Part shown: piece after piece, positions 1 to 21,854 of the stretch | Numbering within the stretch: position 1 is the stretch's first letter | Layout: each line of letters starts with the position of its first letter | Program-made: the position numbers and the translations under genes | Assembly: GCA_040954595.2 (NCBI GenBank) | Contig: CM082584.2 | Location: forward strand, 9,610,001 to 9,674,000 | Direction of reading: 5' to 3' | Length of the DNA stretch: 64,000 nucleotides | Source: Balanoglossus misakiensis | Lineage: Eukaryota > Hemichordata | Notes under the pieces: generated by a model | Databases searched by the model: none | Seen by the model: the letters and a program-made list of their open reading frames with translations, nothing else | Told to the model about the DNA's origin: nothing

Positions 1-1695
1 TAAGAGACTTGTAGACTTGTCTTGTACAGACTGTTGATGAATAAATCTGGATGTTTGGAAATTCTTACCTCAAGCGCATTTGAGAATGTCAAAAGTGAAA
101 GACTTTGTCCCTTTAATGTTACATTCTTTGAATGTGTGAGCAAAATTCTGGTATTCTATCACTGTAAATAATGCATGGTACTTCTTCAGTAAGCAGCGTT
201 TGTTGCTGGCCACTCCATATGTATTCAACTCACACCCTGATCATGCTAATTTAGCTCATGAAATCCCAGGTCGGCCTGCAGTAACGCAAGAGTTGATCCA
301 TCAGCTGTACTTGATCAGAATTCAAAGCCGCACTGGGACAAGCCCACATATTAAAACAGTGCAGTCATGCATATAAAAAAAATCAAAATTCACTAGTTTA
401 ATAAATTCCCACACTAAAAATTGTTCTCTTTTTTCTGTTGCAAGAACTGTGCCCGATATATACTGAGCTGATAAATCTATGAAATGAGACTGTTGGCTCA
501 GCACATTTGATCTTTCCTACTTTTCCATCATTGATCAAAATAATTTCTCATATCCATTATTCAGCAATGTCCCCTCATATCCTGCCTCCCAGCCACATAT
601 TTTATTCTTCGAACTAACAGTCTATCAACAACGGACACACAATCCAAATATTTGCTACACACCTGCGCCATTTTCTCTTTTCATTTAATTAAGGCACTCA
701 CACGTCGAATCAAATCATCGTCTCTGTCTGAATCCAAACCCAACTTCGAACATATTCAATAATTCAGTATCTCAGATTCTCATGGTATTTTAACATTTTT
801 CTGATGAGATGAATTATTGATGTTACGAATGTCAATCACCAGGTGTTATCAAGCGAAAGCAGATATCAGTCTACTCTTGGCTAGAAAAAGAAAATTTTCG
901 ATTTTGCACACACTCTCATTTGTGAGCTCGAGCCATCAGACAAAAAATCCTCAACTGCTGTTATGGCAACATGCCATGGTTCAGTCCAAACCCATTGTTT
1001 TCTATGGTAAGGTTGGACCTCTAAACAGTGAAATGGGGGGTGAAAGTAATATGGTCAATTGAACAAGACATGGTTCAACGTAATTGTGTAAGAGATTTTG
1101 GAAACAAATATATTTGCACATCAATCAATGGAAAACAAACAAACAAATGTGTACACTACATTTGACCCTATTGAAATGCAATGACAAAGCACTCAGGTTC
1201 ATTTGATGACAAAGGACACTCCCTATTTCAACTTCCAAGTGAATCCCAACGGTTTCGGTTGCATGTTGAACTGAAATTATGCCAATGGTCAATGTGTGTT
1301 GCTGTCAACTTGAACTCGTGTGGTCCAATGTAACCAGTAACATTCGAAAAGAGCAATGTAAGAGACGGACGACTTGACCGGGCCGAAGTGAAAGCTGTCA
1401 AGTTGACACGTGACGACAGGGCTTGGCAACGCCAAGGCGTCCGCGTCACTTGCACCATTGACATGGAAACCACGATAGTCTGTAAATGCCGACGAGGTAA
1501 GACTCGCAGGTAAACATTTGCGCGTGAAACATCACTATAAATTATACACCTTGTCAACTAGTGTAATAAAAATTTCAGAATAGACTATATAGTCCTGTAC
1601 TACTACAGTCGCCGAAACCCGTACCCCGTAGGCATGTGAATGCACGCTACAGCATGTACCCGCTTCCGCAAACTGATGTCAGAACGAGTTCTCAC
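1..1695 (-). other. Intron 1 (partial) of the thimet oligopeptidase/neurolysin gene
   Basis: The donor of the first coding exon (AAG followed by GTGAGA on the minus strand) opens at 1695, and the intron runs off the left edge. I looked for the next M3-peptidase exon, which in this family carries the stretch ending DFPQHVS and then an STEADKRL-type helix, and found nothing on the minus strand of 1-1690. The intron is therefore longer than 1.69 kb here. The stretch holds short chance reading frames only. Confidence 0.6.
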
Positions 1696-1857
1696 CTTTA
1701 GCGTGTTTTCGAATGTTACTTCATCCTTGCTGATGGAACCAACCGCATCGTACACTCTCTTTGCCCTTTGTACGAGCTCCTCTGTCTGGGTTTTGATAGT
1801 TTCTGGAGTCAAATCCCAGCGCAGACGGTTCAGTTCCAAGTGGTGATTTTCGGCCAT
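1696..1857 (-). CDS. THOP1: Thimet oligopeptidase / neurolysin-like M3 metallopeptidase, first coding exon (partial gene)
   Basis: This exon encodes the first 54 residues of an M3-family zinc oligopeptidase, an enzyme that cleaves short bioactive peptides in cytosol or mitochondria. The family signature is visible: LRWDLTPETIKTQTEEL (residues 12-28), then KRVYDAVG (33-40) and EVTFENTLK (46-54). From memory, the IKTxTEEL and VYDAVG parts resemble neurolysin slightly more than THOP1, so it is best called the common ancestor-type gene. I chose the ATG at 1857 because its context is strong (AAC before, G after); an in-frame ATG at 1899 would add 14 residues. There is no obvious mitochondrial presequence in either version. 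The exon ends in phase 0 at a good donor (AAG|GTGAGA). The catalytic HEFGH region lies on later exons outside the window. It is transcribed in the same direction as the kinesin gene, 2.7 kb downstream of that gene's stop. Confidence 0.85.
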
Positions 1858-4613
1858 GTTTGCTTCTGCTACGAATAACGGGGGGTGCCACACCTGCAAC
1901 TGGGGCGGACGGTCGAAGTAACAGGTGTCAAGTAAGAAGGACGAAGAAAAACGCTAACGAAAGAAAACCGAGTTGCTCGCTCCGAGAAGCAATTCGTGAG
2001 AATAAAGCAAAAATAGACTGCTCGCTTCAGTAATAGATTAAACTCCTTCGATTTGAACCCGGGGTTTTTGTTCTACTGCCATCACGGTACATTTGCGGAA
2101 AATACTTTCTTTTTTAACCCAAGTTTGTACCAGACAGTGTACTCCATGTATAACGTCATCAGAGGGCGTCAAGCAGCATCGTCTGGGGCATGCAAGACTT
2201 GTTTTGACTTCCAAACATGCATATAAGCACGAACATCAGAGTATTGGCTATTACAGCACCAATAAATAAACAATCTTGAGCGAAATATCATTTAACACAC
2301 ACCAGTCTCATTTATTTACTAAATGTCTAGCCGAACAGAAACGCGACAGAAATACTTTATACACACATGGTGAACACAAGACTAGTTTGTTTGTTCAAAT
2401 GGGGAAGAGAGGACAGAAAGGCAGTAAAGTTGAAACATTATACAGAATCGGGGGAGGGGGAGGGGGATGTCACAGTGGAAAATTACACAAGTGCAGCTCA
2501 ATGAAAAAATTGATAAGAAAAATTACAGTTACAGGGATCAACTTCCTGTATGACAAATGTATAAAAAAGATTTTTCTTGTGGCATTTTTGGGAGGATGAA
2601 AAAGGCTAACAATCTACAGTCTTAGTATAAATTGTGCTGGTATTATTACTTGCGAGATATGCTTTTATATGAATGTTATTGTATATGCACTACATTTGCA
2701 TTTCTCAAAATCTCTATAGAAACTAGCAATAACGGAAATTATTAACTGTGGTGTGCGCAGCCATAATGTACAAACGCAACCCCCAAAAAGGCACTGCACG
2801 ACTTTGATCCAAGTAACTCCATGATCAACTCATTCAGTACAACACAAAAAAAATACACAGAAAATCTGGGAAACCAGAAACACACTTGAGAAAAAAGTAC
2901 AATGATTGTTTTTTTTCTGGGCAGCGAGAGATGATTGGCCGAGTGCAAGTCACATGAAGTCATGTGACATCAGTGAGCCAATCAAATCACTGGACAGTGG
3001 GAATGACACAAACCATATTTAAATGTCTATTTCTATAATGAGGTGCCAGTGTACCTAATATATTTTGTGACCACCACACTGATCTGACGTAACTTTAACA
3101 GCACAGATTGACAAAGCAGTGTAACTTAAGTTTCAGCACGCCCCATCATATTGAAGTGCCCTACACTTGATTGCCACATACTTTATTTACAGTGGGCCTA
3201 AACTGATGTAAATGCAAGTTCTGTAATACTGGTAAAATCCATCGCAATTTTTGACTATTAAACACAGCTACATGGGCACTCCAACTGTCCACTATTAAGA
3301 CTGGCATCGTCTTCAATGTGATAAGAGGCTTACGTTCAGGTACAGGGAAAAGACTACCATGCTATATGCATACTCCCACAATCTGCCTTGCTTTAGTCAA
3401 GCCATTTTCTATCAAGGTCATAAATGCAGCAAATCCAACTCTTGATTACCTAAGAGTGCTGAAACCAAAGTTACACTGTCACCACGACATGACAGAGAGT
3501 TGTTACACCCACGTTCACATAAATATATAGTGTAAACTATCTACTCTAGACTACGCTACATCTTTACAGAGACAACCTCATTGAGGTTTGGAGTATTACT
3601 TTGTTCATATAATTGCATACAAATAATCTCAATTGATCACAAATTCAGCTGTCAGTATTTACAAAAAAAGGTGCACTCCGCACATATAAAAAAATCTACA
3701 CAACACACGCCGTTTCTTCTTCGAAAGATGGGGATAATTCAATGGTGTGGATTTCAAGTCTACATTCAATCGGTCATCTTATTTCAGGAAAGATTTTCTT
3801 GGAGAATTCTAACTACGAGAGAAGACGGGACACATTCTAATGTCTATTCTCAGCACCCGTCTTTCATTGCTACCCTGTTGCTGGCCTTCCTTGCTTGAAT
3901 CACAAGGAGTGGCTGTCTATTCTCCCGGTCACTACTGTATAAGGTGGGAAGGTAATCTTGTTCTATCAAGGAAAATCACAGTGGTCGTCAAATCGACGAA
4001 ATCAAGTCTGTGATCCTGCATTTTTTAGCCTGGAAAAGATATCATCGCAGAAATGAAAATATAGTGCTCAAGAAAAAAAAACAGTAATCAGTTTTTTCCT
4101 CACAAAAACTGATATCTCAAATGCTATGCAAATTTTAATTCGAGCTTGGCTCTTTGGCTGTGGACTCCTCTCTCAAAGATGTCTACATTGCTTGTATTTT
4201 TACTGCATGTATAATATTATGTACACAGGGCAGCTCCCAGCTCAGTGGGAGCTACATCCTTACGCCGTTGTCATGCCAATTGTGTAAAATTGTACTTTCC
4301 CCCTAATGAATTCCTTCTCAAAAGTTCACTGTTAAGCATTCCACGCTTCGAGTTAAGATTCAGGCCAACAGGAAAGCCGCTGTCAAGAGATCAGCACTGT
4401 GCGGACATCGAAATGTGCTCACGTTGTTTGTCATATGCTATACTCATTATGGACAAAACATACTGAGGAAACTGCACAACAACAAAAAAATATACAAAAA
4501 AAAAGAAAGTTCTCTCTCTGAAAATCGTGCAAAACAAGGGTAAATATAATCCACAATATTGTAAATTTGTTTTTCCATAAGAATACCACATCTTAGTTCT
4601 GTTATTATCTTTT
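1858..4613. other. Intergenic: peptidase 5' flank and kinesin-13 3' UTR
   Basis: This gap holds the promoter side of the peptidase gene and the 3' UTR of the kinesin gene. Candidate minus-strand poly(A) signals for the kinesin are ATTAAA at 4134-4139 and AATAAA at 3182-3187; neither can be confirmed from sequence alone. A G-rich run of three G5 blocks sits at 2450-2466 and could form a quadruplex. Reading frames here (for example 2276-2599 and 3581-3898, plus) have no family resemblance, low-complexity composition and no splice support. Confidence 0.5.
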
Positions 4614-14773
<10,160 letters not shown>

Positions 14774-15060
14774 TTTGGTATCGTAGGATATCTATGCTCG
14801 CATCAATCGAAGTTTGAAGTTCGTGTTAGAAACAGAAATTAATGAAAAATTCGTTCAGCGTAACAGCGATTAAGACATATATCACTTCGATTCGTCTGCG
14901 AAAGAAAATATCGTTGAAAAATTTGAATAAAGTTACTGCACATGCGTGTTTAGAAATCCTTCCCAGAATGCAGCATGCGACTTCCTGTAAAATTGCGCCC
15001 CTAGCGACATAGTTTATTATTCATTCGTTTAGTCTGAACTTCCATCCACATGTGCCGAAG
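14774..15060 (-). promoter_or_regulatory. Kinesin-13 5' UTR and putative TATA-less promoter
   Basis: Upstream of the start codon the minus-strand gene has no TATA box at a sensible distance. A ZNF143/Staf-type core, TTCCCAGAATGCA (14960-14972), is followed by an ETS-type ACTTCCTG (14980-14988). These two motifs often occur together in CpG-type housekeeping promoters, which fits a cell-division kinesin. The transcription start is not determined. Confidence 0.45.
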
Positions 15061-18000
15061 ACGTGAAAGTCCGCGTTGAAAAGGCCAAGGAAAATAGTGA
15101 CAACGCCACCTATAGTTTATAGTTGGGTTGCCCATTTGTCTGATAGTTTACAGCCACTGTCTCCTTACCATCTCGTGCCTTTTTCGAGCGCCTATGTAAT
15201 ATAGACATTAAAAGAAATAAGTGTAATCATCATCACAACCACTACCACTACCAACATCATCATCATCATTATCATCCCAACAGTATGACCTGTTTGACTT
15301 GTTGTCCGACAGCTTTATACAAATTACACACTCAGCTGCACTTTATAACACACACCACAGACATATACATTTGACGGAGACCTTGTGCACATTTCCCGGG
15401 TTTCTGCGCTGTGACCATGACCCATGTCGGCGCCCAGACAGTGCTGCCCAGTGTCGCACACAAACAAAGAGAAGAGATTAATGGCACTCTCAAAATAGTA
15501 TATGTCAAGGGCAAAAGTTTTACACGTGTTATTAGATTAATTGTCGGCGACATTTTTCTTTGTCCCGTTTACTAAATAAGTGCTATTTATAATATACGCT
15601 GCCTTGTAGTGTTAAATCCTATTTTGGTTCTAACTGTTGCGGGTTCAAAGCCACCCGGTTATTGACATCTCTCTATGGTGTACCTTACACGTCTGTCTCA
15701 TCACCCCCCCCCCCCCCAAAAAGAAATCCGTCCTTTTGGAACACACATTGCACTTTTATAAGAACATGAATTAACATGCGTGCAATTTGCACATATTCAT
15801 ACAGAAGCAAGTAAACACCGAAATTCGACAGCGAACTGGACCACACAGAGTCTGTCCTGACAGGTGTGTGGTGTTTGGTCGAGTAAAATAGTCTTTCCGT
15901 AGTTCCCTTTTTAAATAGTGGACATTTACACATAAGCGTGTAGATACAACTGTCTATCACTGAACATTACTTGCTGTAGTTTCAATTGCTGTGACCCGCC
16001 AGGGTTTGCGTTTTAACTACCATGTGCTTTTACGTGACACTCTGTCGGCAGAGGGCGCCGCCGAAAATAGTCCCATGGCTTTACCAGAAAGGCGGAGAAC
16101 CGTAGGATTTCATCGTTCGTTTGATCCTACTATAGTCTGTGATCCCACATTCAGCAGAAAGGGGGAGGGTTATAAGTCACCTTGACTGATTCCATTGTTG
16201 GCGCCCTTTTGTGTCGCAACGCGTTGTTTTTTTCCTGGTTATAGCCTAAGCGACGTAAAAAAAAAACAGTTATGTGATAATTAGGTGTGAAGTTCCGTTA
16301 CGCTTTTATTCGCGTACTCACAGGGTAACAGCAAAAAGGAAGCATTGTCGCTTTTTAATTCGCATACAGGCGACCATGCAAGTTTCGTCTGTCCGATGCA
16401 CATGTAGGGGAGAAAGTCGACCACTACGCACACAAAGATTTCGTGTCGGTGCATTCAACCTGAGCACGTTCAACCAACTTCCTAAATGCAGTGACTCTTG
16501 GTTGAGTTAAATGATAGGCCTTTGATAGCCGGTTTATATTCATGACACAATTATCGTGGAAAAATCAAACATTTGCTCCAATCGGGACGAAAGTGGCTCT
16601 CACAGTTGATTTGACCCGTGACCGGCGCGGCAAATCAACATACAGCGTAAACTGCTATCTAGGCTGATAGCGAGTGCAGAAGCGGGCGGCAGTTGTAACG
16701 GTACACTGTCGTCAAGGGGCCACTTTTCGGTGTGGTCGCTGTCATAACAAACGACTCCAAAAGACAGCGGGACTACAATCATACCAAGTGTCCCAATCGG
16801 TACTGAATTCTAGCGCCGAACAGTGCCCACTTTTTCTGTAAAGTCGAGAGTTTTCGTCAAAAATACGTTTCATCCATGAGGATGTTCATTTTTTCGAAAT
16901 TACTTTTATGGTGTTTTGAACATTACACAACAAGCTAACACTAACAGCACGTTCAATCTTCTCCCCTTTAAAGACGTTCATGAAATTCACTGTACTCACA
17001 AAGTACTAGTATACCGATTTGGTGGGAGAAGCGGTCTGCAGATGCAGGATCGGATAAGCCCACAGCGGTAGCGTACAAACTTTACCTTCGTTTAGGTCAT
17101 AATGATGGCATACAGGATTCACCTATAGCCTGGGGGTTGGACACGACTACAGAACAATCAAGTATTCAGCCAACTCCGTGGCATGTTTGGTTGGATCTGG
17201 AGTGTTATCCAGAAAATGTTTGGAAAGGCATTAAGACAACAATTTCACCGCGTTCCGCCAAAGTGTCCCGTGAAAGGCGCGCTGAAAGAGGGGTGCGCGT
17301 ACCGCTCCTTACGTGGCAATTCAACTGAGACTGTTCATAGACCGCTGAGACAACGCTGGAGTGCTCGACAGAAACGGGCCACTCGTCCTGTTTGTTTGGT
17401 GATCCACCAGCCGTAGCCGTTGGCAAATAACGTCAGGGTTGTTGAGAACAGAGGGACATTTGGCGACTTGAAAGGACGAGCGGGGTGCGGTGTCAAATGT
17501 TGGCCGGGCCGTCCACATTCAGACAACCAGTTTCATAGCTGTTCAATATTGTACACGCTCGGTTGAACATCAGTACACCACCTTCAGTTCTTACAACAAT
17601 ACAATGTCTTGCCTTCAATCTTGCACTTCTGCCGACGATATTGATTTTTCAATATCCTTGACCCGAAGCCTTTGAACCGGCAATCATGCACGCAAAAAAT
17701 CTTGTGCTGAACTTCAGCTGTCTTGCACCGCTGTGACACTATTTTTAGATTTATCGTTTTGATCAATTTATTTAAAGTTCAGCCGATTGTGTTAGGCCAA
17801 TAGAGCCCAAAACTTACAGACTAATACAACCGCCGTTGCTTTCAACAGAGACAGGGACTTTTTCCAGTTGTTGGGAAGATCTTTCTGCTTCCTGTTTTGA
17901 TGTCATCTCACTACAATGACGCGTGTGCGCAGGCTGACGTAAATATTTGACGTTTGCCGAAGCTTCATGACGTGGACGGCCACCTGTTTGATCAGCCATG

Positions 18001-19000
18001 CCATACCGTCCTTATCCGTGAACCATACGCTACAAATTGTTATAAACTGTCCATGCATAGTAAGACAGGTTTTTATTGGCCACGGGGAGGAATTTAGTTG
18101 TACTATCAGAATTGCTTTAACGGGACAACTGTTTGATCACCACCAAACACGCAACGAAACTTCTGAACTAACGTCATGCGGACTGAATCTGTTTTCCAAG
18201 ATCACAACCAAAGAGAAAGTAAGGGCGCCCTCAGCCAGGGGACGCCAACTCTGACTCGAGACAACTCAGCCTGCAATCGCGCTATCCGCTTGGTTAATTG
18301 GCAACGTGATCACAAATACCGGTAGCAGGCCGGGGTAGCAGGTAACACCGAGCTTATAACGATGGCAACTGGGAAACACTGGATACTAGAAAACAAGAGA
18401 GTGACAACCCCTCCCAAACTAAGAAGAACAAATCCCAATTCTCTTATGCAACACTTCCATGTCTTCTTACCTGTCCGTTACAGTTTTATTTCAAATGATC
18501 CCTTTCTTTCCCGAGTTGTTTTCTGTTTTCTCTTATTGTCTGTGTTGTAAGAAGCAAAGAGATTACGCTGCTCCTCAAAAGGACTTTACCGTTAACGTGG
18601 TATTGGAGAAAATCCAGGATTAGTTCCATTCTTTCTCTCGATTTAAAAGGAAATCTTTATCTGGTCCTCTGGGCATTTTTCTGTACATGTAGAAAAATAC
18701 GGCATTTATCAGTTAGACAAACTTGTTAATGGTGCCGCATCATCCAGCATGTTGTTGACACCTTTTGTTCAAAGCACTCGCCGCTGTTGTTGTTGTTATT
18801 GGACCCGTTCAGATACGGCGATCTGTGAAAACACCCACGCACTTTTCATCATTGCAATAAAGTCGTAAAAATCCCTTTGTTGATGATATTGTAGGGACCG
18901 CGAAATAAATCGACAGGATATATTGTCACCCCAAAATACGTACAGTGTTGTGTTTTAGACACTGTCGTCATACACCCAGCCATTGAAATATCGAAATTCT

Positions 19001-19070
19001 TTCATTCATTCGTTTATTCGCTAGCTCGCTCGTTCGTTCGTTCGTTCATTCATTCATTCATTTGTTCGTT
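19001..19070. repeat. Tetranucleotide microsatellite (TTCA/TTCG)n
   Basis: Interrupted tandem units of CATT, CGTT and CGCT over about 70 bp; visible directly. Confidence 0.9.
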
Positions 19071-21739
19071 CAACAAAGTGCACGTAAAACATCTTAATCG
19101 CTCGCGTTGTCATTTGTAAATGATTGTACATTTATGTTTGTGTATATTGTATTTTCTGGCGCGTAAGTGTGAATAAATGTCCCACAAACAACCGCCACAC
19201 ATACAGAAGACCAAAACCTGTGCCAACATAAACAGCTCACAATCAACACTGGAGGGTCTATTATTCTCACAGCGGTCAAAAGAGGCAGTGATATTGACCG
19301 GCTCTGTCCAGGCTGAAGCGGTCAATTCGGCCAACACCTCACCTTGACTGACGCACCAACACATGGTCCATTCTCGGCTATAAAACCATAATCACTGCAC
19401 AAACATTAGTCGAATTCTTGCAAGAGAAAAAAACACATATGTTCACAAGGGACCCTTTTTGTTGCCTTCTGCGCTATATTTGTGTTTTGCGTGTACGGCA
19501 TACTTGAACACAATGGGAGCAAAGTGGGCCCTACAAGAGAAGCCAACAAAAGAAACAGTGAAAATTCCGGCACCGCTCGCTTATTTCAACGGCCTGTGTA
19601 TGGGGAGTGCCAGCGTGGCTGTCAAGAGGTGAAAAATTACTGTGCATTATCACCCCCAAGGATGGTTTAGATTCTGGCATTTCGGAATGCACACCTGCAC
19701 AGTTTACCCAATAACCCGTTGATCGTACACCGGCGTCCCCGTTCACTTTTCCCATGACGGCAAAAGAGCACGTGACAAACAAACAAAACTCCTTGATCTA
19801 GAAAATAATGGACAATCGAGTCTGTTCACCCAAAAACCGATTTCTCAACGACAGGAACAGATGAATCGTTCACGGAAACAACTAGATTCTTTACGTCTCG
19901 CACGGGTCTGGAAAGTTCATGCAATTGGGACACACATTTCATACGAAATCTATTCATACGTCTTGTATTCACCAGAACAAAATCAGTAATATGAAGACTT
20001 TCGAAGTGGCGTCCCACAAGCTAGGGTTGCGTGTTTTTAATGACAACAAGGCAAAATTAACCTGGCCTACAAATCAACCGTGTGTTCCTCCAAAACTCGA
20101 TAATGAAGCACGGTGTTTTATAGAAATACGCGCGGAACGCAAACGTAAGCTGACTCCTGACAGGTACTGATGAAAACGCATTACTGTCTTGGAATTTTTC
20201 GCGTGTGCTGTGAATGTGAAGCACGCTTGATTGATCGCCGTGGGGAACGCCGGCGACACTGCTATGTCAATGAGTCTCTATTTGAAAAATGCACGCCACG
20301 TCAAGACCTCATCGTCGCTTCGGGATCCTATTATATCGCTAGTTAGCGAGATATTGTCAAGAAATTGACTTTATACCCTCGTGACATGACCGCGAAATCA
20401 AAGATGGTGGTCACACAAGATTGACAATGTCAACTATGTTGTCCTCGTGACTGACGAACACCGTAGGGCCAATTAATATAAACAATGTATTTGAAGAAAT
20501 TACCGATTATGATACGTCAAGCCCAAAATAGATCAGTTCCAATAACGCGCTTGCGTTTGGATAAATCTATCGGTTTCAGAATCCTTTTACCCAGTGAAAC
20601 GGAAAAAAACGCCCAAAATTTCACGTATCAACTTCAGTGCCGGGCGTCTCGCTTATTTATCGATTTTTACCCCGCTCACTTCAATTTCCTCCACTGGAGA
20701 CCATGCACAGACTGCCCGCTACGAGTCATCATAGAAATAACGTGATTAATTTTCCATGTTGCGACTAACACAGTCAAGAATATATAGGTCGTGTTTCCCG
20801 GTGTTTGCATTCGACGGTGTAATGCGGAATGCAGCGCAAATAAAAACGTCGACAGTTGGTTTGGATTGTGTGATTTCCCAATGTCACCTCTGCACTCCGT
20901 ACCGGCACGCCACTGAACATACTGAGTGTATGTCACGTGATGACCATATTTAGTTCTTTTCTCGGCCTCACTGAGCAATGCCTTATGTCATAAATATTTT
21001 TAAATGATCTTTAAAGGACGAAAAGAATGATAATCAACGCAAGAGCAAATTGCAAGTGAAGACTTGTCCACAGAATAAATCCCTGGGGAAGAGTAAACCC
21101 TTTTAAAACCCCATCAACCATAAAGACGAAGGTCTGACTAACAGCTCCCTATACTCTCATTTGCATACAGACACCCCGGGCTAGATTCGCACCTGTATTC
21201 GTTCTGATCATTCTTTGTGAACCAACAATTACTGTTAAAAAGTCATTGATGTGATTGAGGAGCGACAACCACTCTGAAATTTGACACCGTGCAATTTCCT
21301 CCTGCGTGGCGAGCACAGTGAGAATCGCACGACAAGCCGAATACATAGTGTGCCGTTATGTCACCTGGAGTGTCAAATCGTGATCGCAGACACCGATCGA
21401 CAACCCGAGTCGTGTTTACTCACACTCGTGATGAGGCACAAGAAAAAGCAATTGAATTAAAAGGGACTAACATTGCTGGGGGTATTTGGTCTCGGACCCC
21501 CAGGTAAATCAACAGGTACTCAGGAGAGACCGAATCATGCTTAAGGACTACCCGACGGGATTTACTTTGGTTTTAAAAAGAAATAAACCTCTTCTCGGCC
21601 GATCAAGAGAGCACTTCACAGGTCCGGTATTAGAACAATTCAAAAAGGGGGAACGTGTCGATTACTCAGCATTGAATGCTGCGTCTCTATCGTGTAGTGT
21701 TTGTGGCGGGGTGTAATTTATCACGTTTTTGTTATCATT

Positions 21740-21854
21740 CTCTCTGTGTGTGAGAGTGAGTGAGTGAGTGATTGAGTGAGTGAGTGAGTGAGTGAGTGAA
21801 CGAGTAAATGGGTGAGTGAGCGAGCGAGCGAGTGAGTGAGGGGGAGGGGGAGGG
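21740..21854. repeat. (GAGT)n microsatellite with GAGC variants and G-rich end
   Basis: About 25 units of GAGT or GAGC broken by a few substitutions, ending in a GGGGAGGGGGAGGG block. Purine-only on the plus strand, so it could form triplex or unusual DNA. Confidence 0.9.

Noticed and set aside
1352-1495. Plus-strand stretch flanked by AG and GTAAGA that reads open as a basic peptide
   Set aside because: Weak acceptor, no family, no partner exons, and it lies within the first intron of the peptidase gene.
1336-1720. 15-bp inverted match (AGTAACATTCGAAAA at 1336-1350 and 1706-1720)
   Set aside because: One copy is coding sequence of the peptidase exon; a 15-mer match is expected a few times by chance in a window of this size.
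15642-15652. B-box-like GGTTCAAAGCC
   Set aside because: The T-stem does not pair and no A box is found at the right distance; could be a SINE remnant, but unsupported.
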